A stretch of DNA of 64,000 nt from Roseburia hominis (GTDB taxonomy: Bacteria; Bacillota; Clostridia; Lachnospirales; Lachnospiraceae): positions 62,001 to 126,000 of the forward strand of contig NZ_JADYUI010000007.1 of the NCBI RefSeq assembly GCF_021531695.1. The letters are read 5' to 3'. Below the pieces are notes generated by a model that searched no databases, was not told where the DNA came from, and saw only the letters and a list, made by a program, of their open reading frames with translations. Numbering within the stretch: the stretch's first letter is position 1; every line of letters starts with the position of its first letter. Shown here in pieces: positions 42,180 to 50,675 of this stretch. A program made the translations under genes and the position numbers.

Positions 42180-43607
42180 ATGGCACAGTTATGGGGAGGA
42201 CGTTTTACCAAGGAAACCGATCAGTTAGTTTACAATTTTAATGCGTCCATTACATTTGATCAGAAATTTTACAAACAGGATATCGAGGGCAGTATGGCAC
42301 ACGTTACAATGCTGGCAAAGCAGGGCATTTTAACCAAGCAGGAAAAAGACGATATCATAAAGACATTAAAGGAAATTTTAGAGGAAGTAGAGAGCGGAAA
42401 GCTGGAGATTTCTTCCGAATATGAAGATATTCACAGCTTTGTGGAGGCAAATTTAATTGACCGTCTCGGGGATACCGGAAAGAAATTGCACACAGGACGA
42501 AGCAGAAATGACCAGGTCGCACTTGACATGCGTCTTTATACCAGAAATGAAGTAAAGGAAACAGATGCTTTATTAAAAGAGTTACTGGAAACTCTCCTTA
42601 CGATTATGGAAGAAAATCTTACGACGATTATGCCGGGATTTACGCATTTACAGAAGGCACAGCCGATTACACTGGCACATCACATGGGGGCATATTTTGA
42701 GATGTTTAAACGTGACCGTCTGCGTTTAAAAGATATTTACGAGAGAATGAATTATTGTCCGCTCGGAAGCGGTGCGCTTGCCGGTACGACTTATCCGCTT
42801 GACAGGGAGTATTCTGCAGAGCTTCTGGGCTTTTACGGACCGACGTTAAACAGTATGGATGGCGTGTCAGACAGGGATTATCTAATTGAATTTTTATCAG
42901 CACTTTCTACTATTATGATGCATCTGAGCCGTTTTTCCGAGGAAATCATTATCTGGAATTCCAATGAATATCAATTTGTTGAAATTGATGATGCATACAG
43001 TACGGGCAGCAGTATTATGCCGCAGAAAAAGAATCCGGATATTGCGGAGCTTGTCCGTGGAAAGACCGGAAGAGTATATGGTGCATTAATGTCTTTGCTT
43101 ACGACCATGAAAGGAATTCCACTTGCCTACAACAAAGATATGCAGGAAGATAAGGAGCTTTCTTTTGATGCAATGGATACGGCAAAGGGCTGTCTTGCAT
43201 TGTTTAACGGAATGTTAAAAACGATGAAATTCAACAAAGGACGTATGAGAGAAAGTGCAAACCATGGCTTTACGAATGCGACGGATGCTGCAGATTATCT
43301 GGTAAAACATGGTGTGCCGTTCCGTGATGCACATGGCATTGTAGGACAGATTGTTTTATATTGTCTGGATAAAAAGATTCCAATTGATGCAATGAGTTTA
43401 GAGGAATTAAAAGCAATCAGTCCGGTCTTTGAGGAGGACATTTATGATGCGATTTCCATGGAAACCTGTGTCAACACCAGACTGACAGTTGGTGCTCCGG
43501 GAGAGACAGCTATGAAGAAAGTGATTGAAAAAGAGCGTGAGTTTTTGAATCATGACTGGCAGAATGAAGTAAAAAATGACTGGGAAGAGAGACTTTTTGA
43601 AAAATAA
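42180..43607 (+). CDS. argH: Argininosuccinate lyase
   Basis: 475 residues. ArgH splits argininosuccinate into arginine and fumarate. It has [20 protein letters not shown] near residue 104, [14 protein letters not shown] near 158 and the fumarase-superfamily signature [11 protein letters not shown] near 280. [20 protein letters not shown] is the typical start. GTGAGGAAAAG precedes the ATG. It stands alone; argG is not in the window. Confidence 0.97.
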   Translation: MAQLWGGRFTKETDQLVYNFNASITFDQKFYKQDIEGSMAHVTMLAKQGILTKQEKDDIIKTLKEILEEVESGKLEISSEYEDIHSFVEANLIDRLGDTGKKLHTGRSRNDQVALDMRLYTRNEVKETDALLKELLETLLTIMEENLTTIMPGFTHLQKAQPITLAHHMGAYFEMFKRDRLRLKDIYERMNYCPLGSGALAGTTYPLDREYSAELLGFYGPTLNSMDGVSDRDYLIEFLSALSTIMMHLSRFSEEIIIWNSNEYQFVEIDDAYSTGSSIMPQKKNPDIAELVRGKTGRVYGALMSLLTTMKGIPLAYNKDMQEDKELSFDAMDTAKGCLALFNGMLKTMKFNKGRMRESANHGFTNATDAADYLVKHGVPFRDAHGIVGQIVLYCLDKKIPIDAMSLEELKAISPVFEEDIYDAISMETCVNTRLTVGAPGETAMKKVIEKEREFLNHDWQNEVKNDWEERLFEK

Positions 43608-43665
43608 AGTTGAATTATTGGTCAATTTCCACAAATGTTTTGGCGTAATACGGATATTTTTTGAC

Positions 43666-43734
43666 TTGCCTTTTTAGAAAAGTTGTATTAGTATAACTTT
43701 AACGAAGACAAGTGTCCGCGACATAAAGACACTT
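43666..43734 (+). promoter_or_regulatory. Candidate promoter and leader hairpin of asd
   Basis: TTGCCT (43666-43671), 17 bases, TAGTAT (43689-43694). Soon after the expected start the leader contains AAGTGTC (43710-43716) pairing with GACACTT (43728-43734). No T tract follows and no lysine-riboswitch core was seen. Confidence 0.4.
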
Positions 43735-43770
43735 AATAATTTTAAGAGGATTAGAGGAGACTAGCAGAAA

Positions 43771-44862
43771 ATGAGCGAAAAGTTAAAAGTAGGTATTCTT
43801 GGTGGTACAGGTATGGTAGGACAGAGATTTATTTCTCTTTTGGAAAATCATCCGTGGTTTGAAGTAACAACAATTGCAGCAAGCCCAAGAAGTGCCGGAA
43901 AGACATATGAAGAAGCAGTAGGCGGAAGATGGAAGATGGATACCCCAATGCCGGAAGCCGTTAAGAACATCGTAGTTATGAATGTAAACGAAGTAGAAAA
44001 GGTTGCTTCCCAGGTAGATTTCGTTTTTTCTGCAGTCGACATGACCAAAGAAGAAATTAAAAAAATTGAAGAGGATTATGCAAAGACTGAGACACCGGTT
44101 GTTTCCAATAACAGCGCACATCGTTGGACACCTGATGTTCCTATGGTAGTACCGGAAATCAATCCGGAGCATATGGAAGTAATCAAGTACCAGAGAGAAA
44201 GACTTGGTACAAAGAGAGGATTTGTAGCTGTTAAGCCGAACTGCTCCATTCAGAGTTATGCACCGGTTCTTACCGCATGGAAAGAGTTTGAGCCATATGA
44301 AGTGGTAGCTACGACTTATCAGGCGATTTCCGGAGCAGGAAAGACATTTAAAGACTGGCCGGAGATGTTAGGAAATATTATCCCATATATTGGTGGAGAA
44401 GAAGAAAAATCCGAAAAGGAGCCACTTCGTATCTGGGGACACATTGATGATGAGAAGAAAGAAATTGTTCCGGCAACTTCACCAATCATTACCTGTCAGT
44501 GTATCCGTGTTCCGGTATTGAACGGACATACGGCAGCAGTATTTGTAAAATTCAAAAAGAAACCGACCAAAGAACAGCTTATTGCTGCATTGGAAAATTA
44601 TAGCGGAGTTCCACAGGAATTGGGACTTCCAAGCGCACCAAAGCAGTTCATCCGTTACATGCAAGAAGATGATCGTCCACAGGTAACCATGGATGTTGAT
44701 TTTGAACATGGTATGGGAATCAATGTGGGACGTTTGAGAGAAGATACCGTATATGACTGGAAATTTATCGGACTTTCTCATAACACCGTTCGTGGTGCAG
44801 CCGGTGGTGCCGTACTTTGTGCAGAGTTATTAAAAGCACAGGGATACATCACAAAGAAATAA
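43771..44862 (+). CDS. asd: Aspartate-semialdehyde dehydrogenase
   Basis: 363 residues of the fungal/archaeal-type Asd group. It reduces aspartyl phosphate to the semialdehyde for lysine, threonine and methionine. The NADP loop GILGGTGMVGQRF lies at residues 8-20, the catalytic C158 in VKPNCSIQ and H253 in LNGHTAAVFV. AGAGGATTAGAGG precedes the ATG. The codons are well biased, fitting steady expression. A promoter and leader hairpin lie just upstream. Confidence 0.96.
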   Translation: MSEKLKVGILGGTGMVGQRFISLLENHPWFEVTTIAASPRSAGKTYEEAVGGRWKMDTPMPEAVKNIVVMNVNEVEKVASQVDFVFSAVDMTKEEIKKIEEDYAKTETPVVSNNSAHRWTPDVPMVVPEINPEHMEVIKYQRERLGTKRGFVAVKPNCSIQSYAPVLTAWKEFEPYEVVATTYQAISGAGKTFKDWPEMLGNIIPYIGGEEEKSEKEPLRIWGHIDDEKKEIVPATSPIITCQCIRVPVLNGHTAAVFVKFKKKPTKEQLIAALENYSGVPQELGLPSAPKQFIRYMQEDDRPQVTMDVDFEHGMGINVGRLREDTVYDWKFIGLSHNTVRGAAGGAVLCAELLKAQGYITKK

Positions 44863-44928
44863 TATCGTTCATTATGGTGAAACTAGTCTTGCACTTTCAC
44901 TGTAAGAATAAATAAAAGAAAATGCCCA

Positions 44929-44968
44929 AAAAAAGCAGCTGTCAGTGGATGGTTGCTTTTTTGTTGTT
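44929..44968 (+). terminator. Terminator of asd
   Basis: AAAAAAGCA (from 44929) pairs with TGCTTTTTT (to 44962), extended by further partial pairing in the loop, and followed by T-rich DNA. Confidence 0.7.
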
Positions 44969-45019
44969 TTTTTCGTCATTTATCGGTATAATAGAAACGA
45001 AGAATGGAGAGTTTATATT

Positions 45020-45751
45020 ATGTTTAAATTTATTTATGTTATATTGATGAATTTATTTCGTGCGCCTTATATGATTCCAAAGATGCGTTATGAAGCGGAT
45101 CATCCGGATAAATTTTCAGAAGAGGAGCGTTATCGTCTGGTAAAGCATGCAATTACGCTTATGATGAAATCGGGGAAGATTACAACGAAATCTTATGGAG
45201 AGGAGAATTTGCCGAAAGATCAGGGATATGTGATGTATCCGAATCATCAGGGAAAGTATGATGCACTTGGTATTATCATATCCCACAGAGAGCCTTGTTC
45301 CTTTGTTATGGATAAAGCCAAATCCAATACGATTCTGGTCAGTGAGTTTGTGGACTTGCTTCAGGGAAAGCGTCTGGAAAAAGATAATGTCAGACAGGGA
45401 ATGCAGATTATTTTAGAAGTGTCGGAAGATGTCAAAAAAGGCATGAAGTATATTTTGTTTCCGGAAGGTGGTTACGAATTTAACAATCAGAATAAGGTCT
45501 GCGATTTCAAAGCCGGAAGTTTTAAATGTGCAGTCAGGGCAAAGGCGCCTATTGTACCTGTTGCGTTGATTGATTCTTATAAGGTATTTAATACATTTCA
45601 TCTTGGAAGTATCACGACACAGGTTCATTTTTTAAAACCTTTGTATTATGAAGATTATAAAGATTTAAAGACAAAGGAAATTGCTGATTTGGTAAAGCAG
45701 CGAATTGAAGAAAAGATAGAAGAAGTATTAGGAAAGCCAGCTATGGATTAA
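45020..45751 (+). CDS. 1-acyl-glycerol-3-phosphate acyltransferase-like protein
   Basis: 243 residues with the PlsC acyltransferase motifs: N-H76-QGKY-D81 (HX4D) and FPEGGYEF near 146 (the glycerol-phosphate-binding FPEG), then IVPVALIDSYKVF. One N-terminal hydrophobic stretch (FIYVILMNLFRAPYMIP) anchors it to the membrane. It probably makes phosphatidic acid for phospholipid synthesis. GGAGAG before the ATG at 45020 supports this start; the longer frame from 44945 runs through the asd terminator and is rejected. Confidence 0.9.
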   Translation: MFKFIYVILMNLFRAPYMIPKMRYEADHPDKFSEEERYRLVKHAITLMMKSGKITTKSYGEENLPKDQGYVMYPNHQGKYDALGIIISHREPCSFVMDKAKSNTILVSEFVDLLQGKRLEKDNVRQGMQIILEVSEDVKKGMKYILFPEGGYEFNNQNKVCDFKAGSFKCAVRAKAPIVPVALIDSYKVFNTFHLGSITTQVHFLKPLYYEDYKDLKTKEIADLVKQRIEEKIEEVLGKPAMD

Positions 45752-45771
45752 TGCCAGCTGGTTTTCTTATT
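45738..45771 (+). terminator. Terminator overlapping the end of the acyltransferase gene
   Basis: CCAGCT pairs with AGCTGG across the stop codon, followed by TTTTC and TTATTTT. A modest intrinsic terminator. Confidence 0.5.
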
Positions 45772-45778
45772 TTATAGC

Positions 45779-45803
45779 TTTCGACCTTTTGATGCCCGAA
45801 TCT
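45779..45803. repeat. Lone end of the MITE-like family
   Basis: CGACCTTTTGATGCCCGAAT (45782-45801) matches the right end of the 15661 element (GCGACCTTTTGACACCCGAA). No partner end is nearby, so this may be a decayed or truncated copy. Confidence 0.45.
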
Positions 45804-45833
45804 GTATAGGAAATTTCAAGGAATTTCCTATAC
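45804..45833. terminator. Perfect hairpin at the end of the ttcA-like gene
   Basis: GTATAGGAAATT (45804-45815) pairs perfectly with AATTTCCTATAC (45822-45833). It covers the stop codon of the minus-strand gene. No T tract is present. Confidence 0.5.
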
Positions 45834-46556
45834 AACAAAAAGTTCTGGCCAGTCATCCATCGGGGTGTTTAAAATCGCGGTAAGCATACGCTTCTTTGTT
45901 CCGGGATTTTCACGATTGATTTGCCGGATTAAGTCTTTCACGTAGGCGCGTCTGGTTATACCATCCATCGGGCAGGGATTGCTTACGACCGGAAGATTCA
46001 TTTTATGCATAAATCCGATGACATCTGCTTCCCAGAGGTACATCATGGGGCGGATGACTGTGAGGTTGGTGCGGTCAAGTGTTGTTTTCGGGGAGAAAGA
46101 ATGAAATCGCCCTTCATATATTAGTGAGAGCATCATAGTCTCCAATAAATCGTCCGCATGATGGGCATAGGCAATTTTATTTGCACCGAGCCGCAGTGCT
46201 TCATTATTTAAGGCACCTTTTCTTAATTTGGCACAAAGCGAACATGCATTTTTGCCTTTATTGGCATCAAATACAATTTTGGCAATCTCAGTTTTTACAA
46301 TGGAATAAGGTACGTTAAGTTTTTCACAAAGAGCCTTGATTCCTGTGAGAGGAAAGTTCTCATAACCTAAATCGACGGTAATCGCAACAAGTTCAAAGTG
46401 TTTTGGATAAAAACGCCTGAGACCGCTTAAGGCATAAAGAAGCGTAAGGCTGTCCTTTCCACCGGAAATACCGATTGCAATTTTATCTCCTTCCTCAATG
46501 AGGTGATAGGCATCAATTGCTTTTCTGGTAAGGCTGTATAATTTTTGTAATTCCAT
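45828..46556 (-). CDS. TtcA-family tRNA 2-thiolation ATPase
   Basis: 242 residues. The PP-loop SGGKDS (near residue 32) activates a tRNA base with ATP, and CSLCAKLRKGALN (near 107) holds the cluster cysteines of the TtcA group, which make 2-thiocytidine at position 32. AHHADDLLETMMLSLIYEGR is the second conserved block. The start is ATG 46556 (MELQKLYSLT); ribosome pairing (AGAAAGAAG) is weak, and an upstream extension is possible but atypical. Confidence 0.85.
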   Translation of the reverse strand: MELQKLYSLTRKAIDAYHLIEEGDKIAIGISGGKDSLTLLYALSGLRRFYPKHFELVAITVDLGYENFPLTGIKALCEKLNVPYSIVKTEIAKIVFDANKGKNACSLCAKLRKGALNNEALRLGANKIAYAHHADDLLETMMLSLIYEGRFHSFSPKTTLDRTNLTVIRPMMYLWEADVIGFMHKMNLPVVSNPCPMDGITRRAYVKDLIRQINRENPGTKKRMLTAILNTPMDDWPELFVV

Positions 46557-46766
46557 AATGAGTTCTTCTTTCTGAGCTTTTTTATCTATTTTACCACAAC
46601 ACAATCTCAGACAAAAGCTTAAAAGCAGCGACAGATATGCATTGCGTAGCTTGTCTGTGTGGTAGCTGCCCGGAGTTACCTTGAAAAGAAAGAATTTGTG
46701 TAGTAGAATTCCCTATATAGAAGAATAATAAATAGAAGAAATATAAAAGAAAGAGAAATTTATACC

Positions 46767-48071
46767 ATGTCAGTCACGAAACAATTTATCAGATATGTCA
46801 CGCAAAATATTTTCGGGATGCTCGGCATTTCCTGCTATATTATTGTGGATACTTTTTTTATCTCGAAGGCAGCAGGGGCGGATGGAATCACCGTCCTTAA
46901 TCTGACACTTCCAATTTATAGTCTTATTTTTGCGATCGGTTCAATGATCGGGGTCGGTTCCGCAACCAGATTTAACATTTTAATGGCACAGGAAGATGAG
47001 CAGTGTGAGTACTATTTTTCCAATGCAATCTGCTTTGTCTGGATGATTGGAATCCTCTTTACACTTGCCGGAATTTTTATCCCGGACAAGATTCTGGCAT
47101 TTATGGGAGGAGATGCGACAATTGTAAAGTTAGGGGTTGGATATGCTCAGACGTTTCTGTTGTTTACCCCGTTTTTTATGACGAATCATGTCGTGAGTGC
47201 GTTTGTGCGCAATGATAATGCACCGTCTCTTGCGATGGCGGCAACGCTTGCCGGAAGCTTTTTTAATATACTGTTTGATTATATTTTTATGTTTCCGTTG
47301 CATATGGGATTAAAAGGTGCGGCACTTGCGACGGCAGCCTCTCCGATTGTCAGTATCTGTATTTGCAGCATACACTTTTTTGACCGGAAAAATACGATTC
47401 ATCTTAAGATGCGTATGCCATCGCTTTGCCGTCTGTGGCAGTCCTGCCAGCTTGGTGTGTCGGCGTTTGTTGGGGAGATATCGTCCGGTGTCACGACGGC
47501 GGTATTTAATTTTCTGATTCTGGGACTTGTGGGAAATAGCGGAGTTGCCGCTTACGGTGTCATTGCAAATTTTGCACTTATTGCAATGGCAATCTTTAAC
47601 GGGGTGTCGCAGGGGGCGCAGCCAATTGTGAGCGCATGTTATGGAAAAGGAGATATGGCGTCCGTAAAGAAAATCTTACGACTTGGAATTGGAACGGCGG
47701 CAGGAATTGCAATCTTACTGCTCGTGGGCGTCTATGGATTTACGGATGTGCTTGTGGCACTTTTTAACAGCGATAAGTCTATAGAACTTGCGGAGTACGC
47801 GCATACCGGAATGCGTTTGTATTTTGTTGGCTTTCTGTTTGCCGGATATAATGTTGTGGGTACCGGATTCTTAAGTGCCACAGAGCGGGCAAAAGAATCC
47901 TTTGTGACTTCAATTATGAGAGGATTTGTCGGAATCATCGTCTGTTCGTTGCTGTTATCGGCGATGTTCGGGTTAAACGGTGTGTGGCTTTCCTTCCCTG
48001 CATCAGAGCTTATCACAGCACTTCTGATGGCGTGGATATTGTGTAGGGGAAGGCGTACTTCTAATAAATGA
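46767..48071 (+). CDS. MATE-family efflux transporter, stop codon supplied by an inserted repeat
   Basis: 434 residues, 12 membrane segments. Typical blocks are VDTFFISKAAGADGITVLNL, AMAATLAGSFFNILFDYIFM and IFNGVSQGAQPIVSACYGKG. It exports toxic compounds using an ion gradient. The gene ends ACT TCT AAT AAA TGA, where the last two bases of the stop come from the element at 48070. Without the element the frame would read AAT AAA TAG, so the product is unchanged. The ribosome site is weak (AGAGAAA). Confidence 0.92.
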   Translation: MSVTKQFIRYVTQNIFGMLGISCYIIVDTFFISKAAGADGITVLNLTLPIYSLIFAIGSMIGVGSATRFNILMAQEDEQCEYYFSNAICFVWMIGILFTLAGIFIPDKILAFMGGDATIVKLGVGYAQTFLLFTPFFMTNHVVSAFVRNDNAPSLAMAATLAGSFFNILFDYIFMFPLHMGLKGAALATAASPIVSICICSIHFFDRKNTIHLKMRMPSLCRLWQSCQLGVSAFVGEISSGVTTAVFNFLILGLVGNSGVAAYGVIANFALIAMAIFNGVSQGAQPIVSACYGKGDMASVKKILRLGIGTAAGIAILLLVGVYGFTDVLVALFNSDKSIELAEYAHTGMRLYFVGFLFAGYNVVGTGFLSATERAKESFVTSIMRGFVGIIVCSLLLSAMFGLNGVWLSFPASELITALLMAWILCRGRRTSNK

Positions 48072-48382
48072 TGTTGGGGTCAAAATGTTGCAAACTAATT
48101 TTTGCTTGTCATATTGCACAAAATGAATTTGTCATTTGTTCCGAATAAAGGATATAATATTTTCTAAATGTTCTGGCAAGTGCTTGAATCGCGACCGCAA
48201 CCGCCCAAGATTCGCCATCCATGGCTCAACATGGACTCTCATCAACATCCTGTTGCTGAGTTGCTGGATTAATTGACAGAACATTAAGAAAATCTAATAT
48301 CCTTCATAAGTCACAAATATCAAATTCATTTTGTGCAATATGACAGATTAATGTTTTTTTGCGACCTTTTGACCCCAACATC
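48070..48382. repeat. MITE-like element, full copy (313 bp) with 7-bp flanking repeat
   Basis: The ends are inverted repeats: GATGTTGGGGTCAAAA (from 48070) against the complement of TTTTGACCCCAACATC (to 48382), continuing with ATATTGCACAAAATGAATTT against its complement further in. AATAAAT flanks both sides (48063-48069 and 48383-48389). No ORF exists. The middle resembles the inside of the 33403 copy in reverse. The element is non-coding and probably needed a transposase in trans. Confidence 0.8.
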
Positions 48383-48415
48383 AATAAATAGTTGTAAATG
48401 AAAGTGAGGAATAAC

Positions 48416-48865
48416 ATGCGTTTTTTAATTCAAAGAGTAACAGAAGCTTCTGTGACCGTAGACGGAAATGTGATTGGTCAGATTGGAAAAGGATTTTTGG
48501 TTTTTATCGGGGTTGCAGAAGGTGATACGGTTGCAATGGCAGATAAATTAGTGAAAAAATTAATTGGTCTTCGAATTTTTGAGGATGAAAATGGCAAGAC
48601 AAATTTGTCGCTTTCGGATGTTGATGGAAGCCTGCTTTTGGTTTCCCAATTTACGTTGTATGCGGATTGCAAGAAAGGAAACAGACCTTCTTTTATCAAA
48701 GCAGGAGAGCCAAAAATGGCAGAAGAGATGTATGAATATATTATTTCAGAATGCAAAAAACAGATTTCTCATGTGGAAACCGGAGAATTTGGTGCAGATA
48801 TGAAAGTTGCCCTTTTAAATGATGGTCCATTTACAATTCTTCTTGATTCCAATGAACTTTCATAA
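48416..48865 (+). CDS. dtd: D-aminoacyl-tRNA deacylase
   Basis: 149 residues, the usual DTD size. It removes D-amino acids (and glycine) wrongly attached to tRNA. The active-site motifs are VSQFTLYAD (near residue 78) and the NxGP motif as [10 protein letters not shown] near the end; the start [17 protein letters not shown] is typical. The ATG at 48416 follows AAGTGAGG. Its promoter must now lie inside or beyond the repeat inserted just upstream. Confidence 0.96.
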   Translation: MRFLIQRVTEASVTVDGNVIGQIGKGFLVFIGVAEGDTVAMADKLVKKLIGLRIFEDENGKTNLSLSDVDGSLLLVSQFTLYADCKKGNRPSFIKAGEPKMAEEMYEYIISECKKQISHVETGEFGADMKVALLNDGPFTILLDSNELS

Positions 48866-48979
48866 ATATTTCTAGTAAAAAAGGAAAACATAACATTAAA
48901 CAATCCTAGCGGATGCTATATCGGATCTGAGTTTTATCATATCCGATGTCTTAGAAAAGAGAAAGGATGAGTTGAAGTT

Positions 48980-49921
48980 ATGTTAAATATGAGAAAAATT
49001 GCGGTTATTGGTTGTGGATTTGTAGGTTCTACCTGTGCATTTACCCTGATGCAGAGTAACCTTTTTTCGGAAATGGTTTTAATTGATGTTGATAAAGACA
49101 GGGCAGAAGGAGAGGCAATGGACATGAGCCATGGGCTTCCTTTCGAGACACCAATGAAAATTTATGCTGGGGAATATGAAGATCTTGCGGATTGTGCAAT
49201 CATTATTATTACAGCCGGTGCCAACCAGAAACCGGATGAAACAAGGCTGGATCTGGTGCATAAAAATGTTGGAATTTATAAATCTATTATACCGGAACTG
49301 GTTCGTGTCGGTTGTGAAGGTATTCTGTTAGTTGTGTCTAACCCAGTTGATGTTTTAACGTATACTGCATTAAAGTTATCCGGATTTCCGGAAAATCGTG
49401 TGATTGGCTCCGGAACCGTATTAGATACGGCAAGACTGAAATATTTATTGGGAAAGCATTTAAAAATCGACAACAGAGGCGTACATGCATTTATTATCGG
49501 GGAGCATGGGGACAGCGAGCTTGCAGCGTTTAGCAGTGCAAATGTCTCTGGAATTGCTTTAAATAAGTTCTGTGAGATGCGTGGATATTATAATCATGAG
49601 GAAGCATTGAAAGAAATTTATGAAGGGGTAAGAGACAGTGCTTATGAAATCATTGAAAAGAAGCATGCCACCTATTATGGAGTTGCAATGGCAGTACGCA
49701 GGATCTGTGAGTCCATTGTAAGAGATGAACATTCAATTCTTCCGATTTCAAGTCTTACACATGGAGAATATGGAATAGACGATATCTGTCTTAGTCTGCC
49801 GGCAATCGTAAGTAAAAACGGTGTGGAAAAAATCGTACCAATTTCCTTAAATGACGAAGAAATGAAAAAATTAAAAGAATCGGCAGAAGCATTGCATACA
49901 GTGATAGAAGATGTATTATAG
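48980..49921 (+). CDS. ldh: L-lactate dehydrogenase
   Basis: 313 residues. The NAD fold reads KIAVIGCGFVGSTCAFTLMQ and the active-site histidine lies in IIGEHGDSELAAFS. The substrate-specificity loop TAGANQKPDETRLDL has glutamine (Q83), the lactate dehydrogenase choice, instead of the arginine seen in malate dehydrogenases. It converts pyruvate to lactate, reoxidising NADH in fermentation. AAAGGATGAG precedes the ATG; the ATG at 48989 is the alternative. A strong terminator follows. Confidence 0.95.
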   Translation: MLNMRKIAVIGCGFVGSTCAFTLMQSNLFSEMVLIDVDKDRAEGEAMDMSHGLPFETPMKIYAGEYEDLADCAIIIITAGANQKPDETRLDLVHKNVGIYKSIIPELVRVGCEGILLVVSNPVDVLTYTALKLSGFPENRVIGSGTVLDTARLKYLLGKHLKIDNRGVHAFIIGEHGDSELAAFSSANVSGIALNKFCEMRGYYNHEEALKEIYEGVRDSAYEIIEKKHATYYGVAMAVRRICESIVRDEHSILPISSLTHGEYGIDDICLSLPAIVSKNGVEKIVPISLNDEEMKKLKESAEALHTVIEDVL

Positions 49922-49929
49922 TGCATGAG

Positions 49930-49973
49930 AAAAAGTCATACGTTTCGTATCTGAGTGAAACGTATGACTTTTT
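49930..49973. terminator. Bidirectional terminator between ldh and luxS
   Basis: AAAAAGTCATACGTTTC (49930-49946) pairs perfectly over 17 bases with GAAACGTATGACTTTTT (49957-49973), with T tracts on both strands. Confidence 0.95.
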
Positions 49974-49989
49974 AACCTGAAAAACATTT

Positions 49990-50469
49990 TTAAGCCGGAT
50001 AAATCAAATGTGCTTCATCAATGTGATATAAGGTATTGTTAAGATATCTGTCTGCTAAATAATTTGCCATGCCAAGATTCATATCTAAATAATTTCCGCA
50101 GTCTTTTGGACTTGCGCCCGGAACATCTCCCTTAAAATCACGAATAAATTCGAACATTTCAATCATAAGGTTTACGATATCTTTGGATTCATAATCGCCT
50201 GCCAGTAAAAGGTAAAATCCGGTACGGCAGCCCATCGGTCCAAAGTAAACCGTCTTATCCTTGAACTCTTTGTGATTTCGCAAAAAAGTAGCTCCCAAAT
50301 GTTCAATGGTATGTACTTCTGCTGTATTCATGACCGGTTCGTCATTCGGAGAGGTCATGCGTAAATCAAACGTGGTAATGATTTCGGAACCGATATGATC
50401 TTTTCTTGATACGTAGACTCCCGGTTGTAATTTCAAATGGTCAATCGTAAAACTTGCAATTTTTTCCAT
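49990..50469 (-). CDS. luxS: S-ribosylhomocysteine lyase
   Basis: 159 residues. LuxS splits S-ribosylhomocysteine into homocysteine and the precursor of autoinducer 2. The metal site H53-TI-E56-H57 (EVHTIEHLGA), catalytic C81 in MGCRTGFY and the third ligand cysteine in SPKDCGNYLD are present. The start is ATG 50469 after AGGAGG; the longer frame upstream is rejected. No pfs gene or AI-2 receptor is adjacent. Confidence 0.97.
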   Translation of the reverse strand: MEKIASFTIDHLKLQPGVYVSRKDHIGSEIITTFDLRMTSPNDEPVMNTAEVHTIEHLGATFLRNHKEFKDKTVYFGPMGCRTGFYLLLAGDYESKDIVNLMIEMFEFIRDFKGDVPGASPKDCGNYLDMNLGMANYLADRYLNNTLYHIDEAHLIYPA

Positions 50470-50675
50470 GCTAAAGTGCCTCCTGTATATTAAAAATAAA
50501 ATTGTCTCGAAAAATTGAGAAATATATTTTTTATTATAGCAGAAGAGCAGGGAGAGGAAAAGCCTTTTTGTGCAAGCATGACGTGGAAATATGGCTCTTG
50601 ACCCTGGAATCAATTTTGCAGAAAAAAGAAAAGTATGTTATGATTTGTCATGAGATACGAAAAGGGAGAATTTTT

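Noticed and set aside
43610-43770. Lysine riboswitch before asd
   Set aside because: The leader is too short and only a single small hairpin is visible.
46616-46670. Third copy of the 12903/61483 hairpin
   Set aside because: It has a GCAGC/GCTGC outer pairing but lacks the AAGTAG and AAGCGGA blocks.
15661-48382. Repeats considered as a CRISPR array
   Set aside because: Copies are kilobases apart, differ in length, are palindromic and lack regular spacers or cas genes.
48980-49921. Malate dehydrogenase instead of lactate dehydrogenase
   Set aside because: The specificity loop has glutamine (GANQKPDETR), the lactate type, not arginine.
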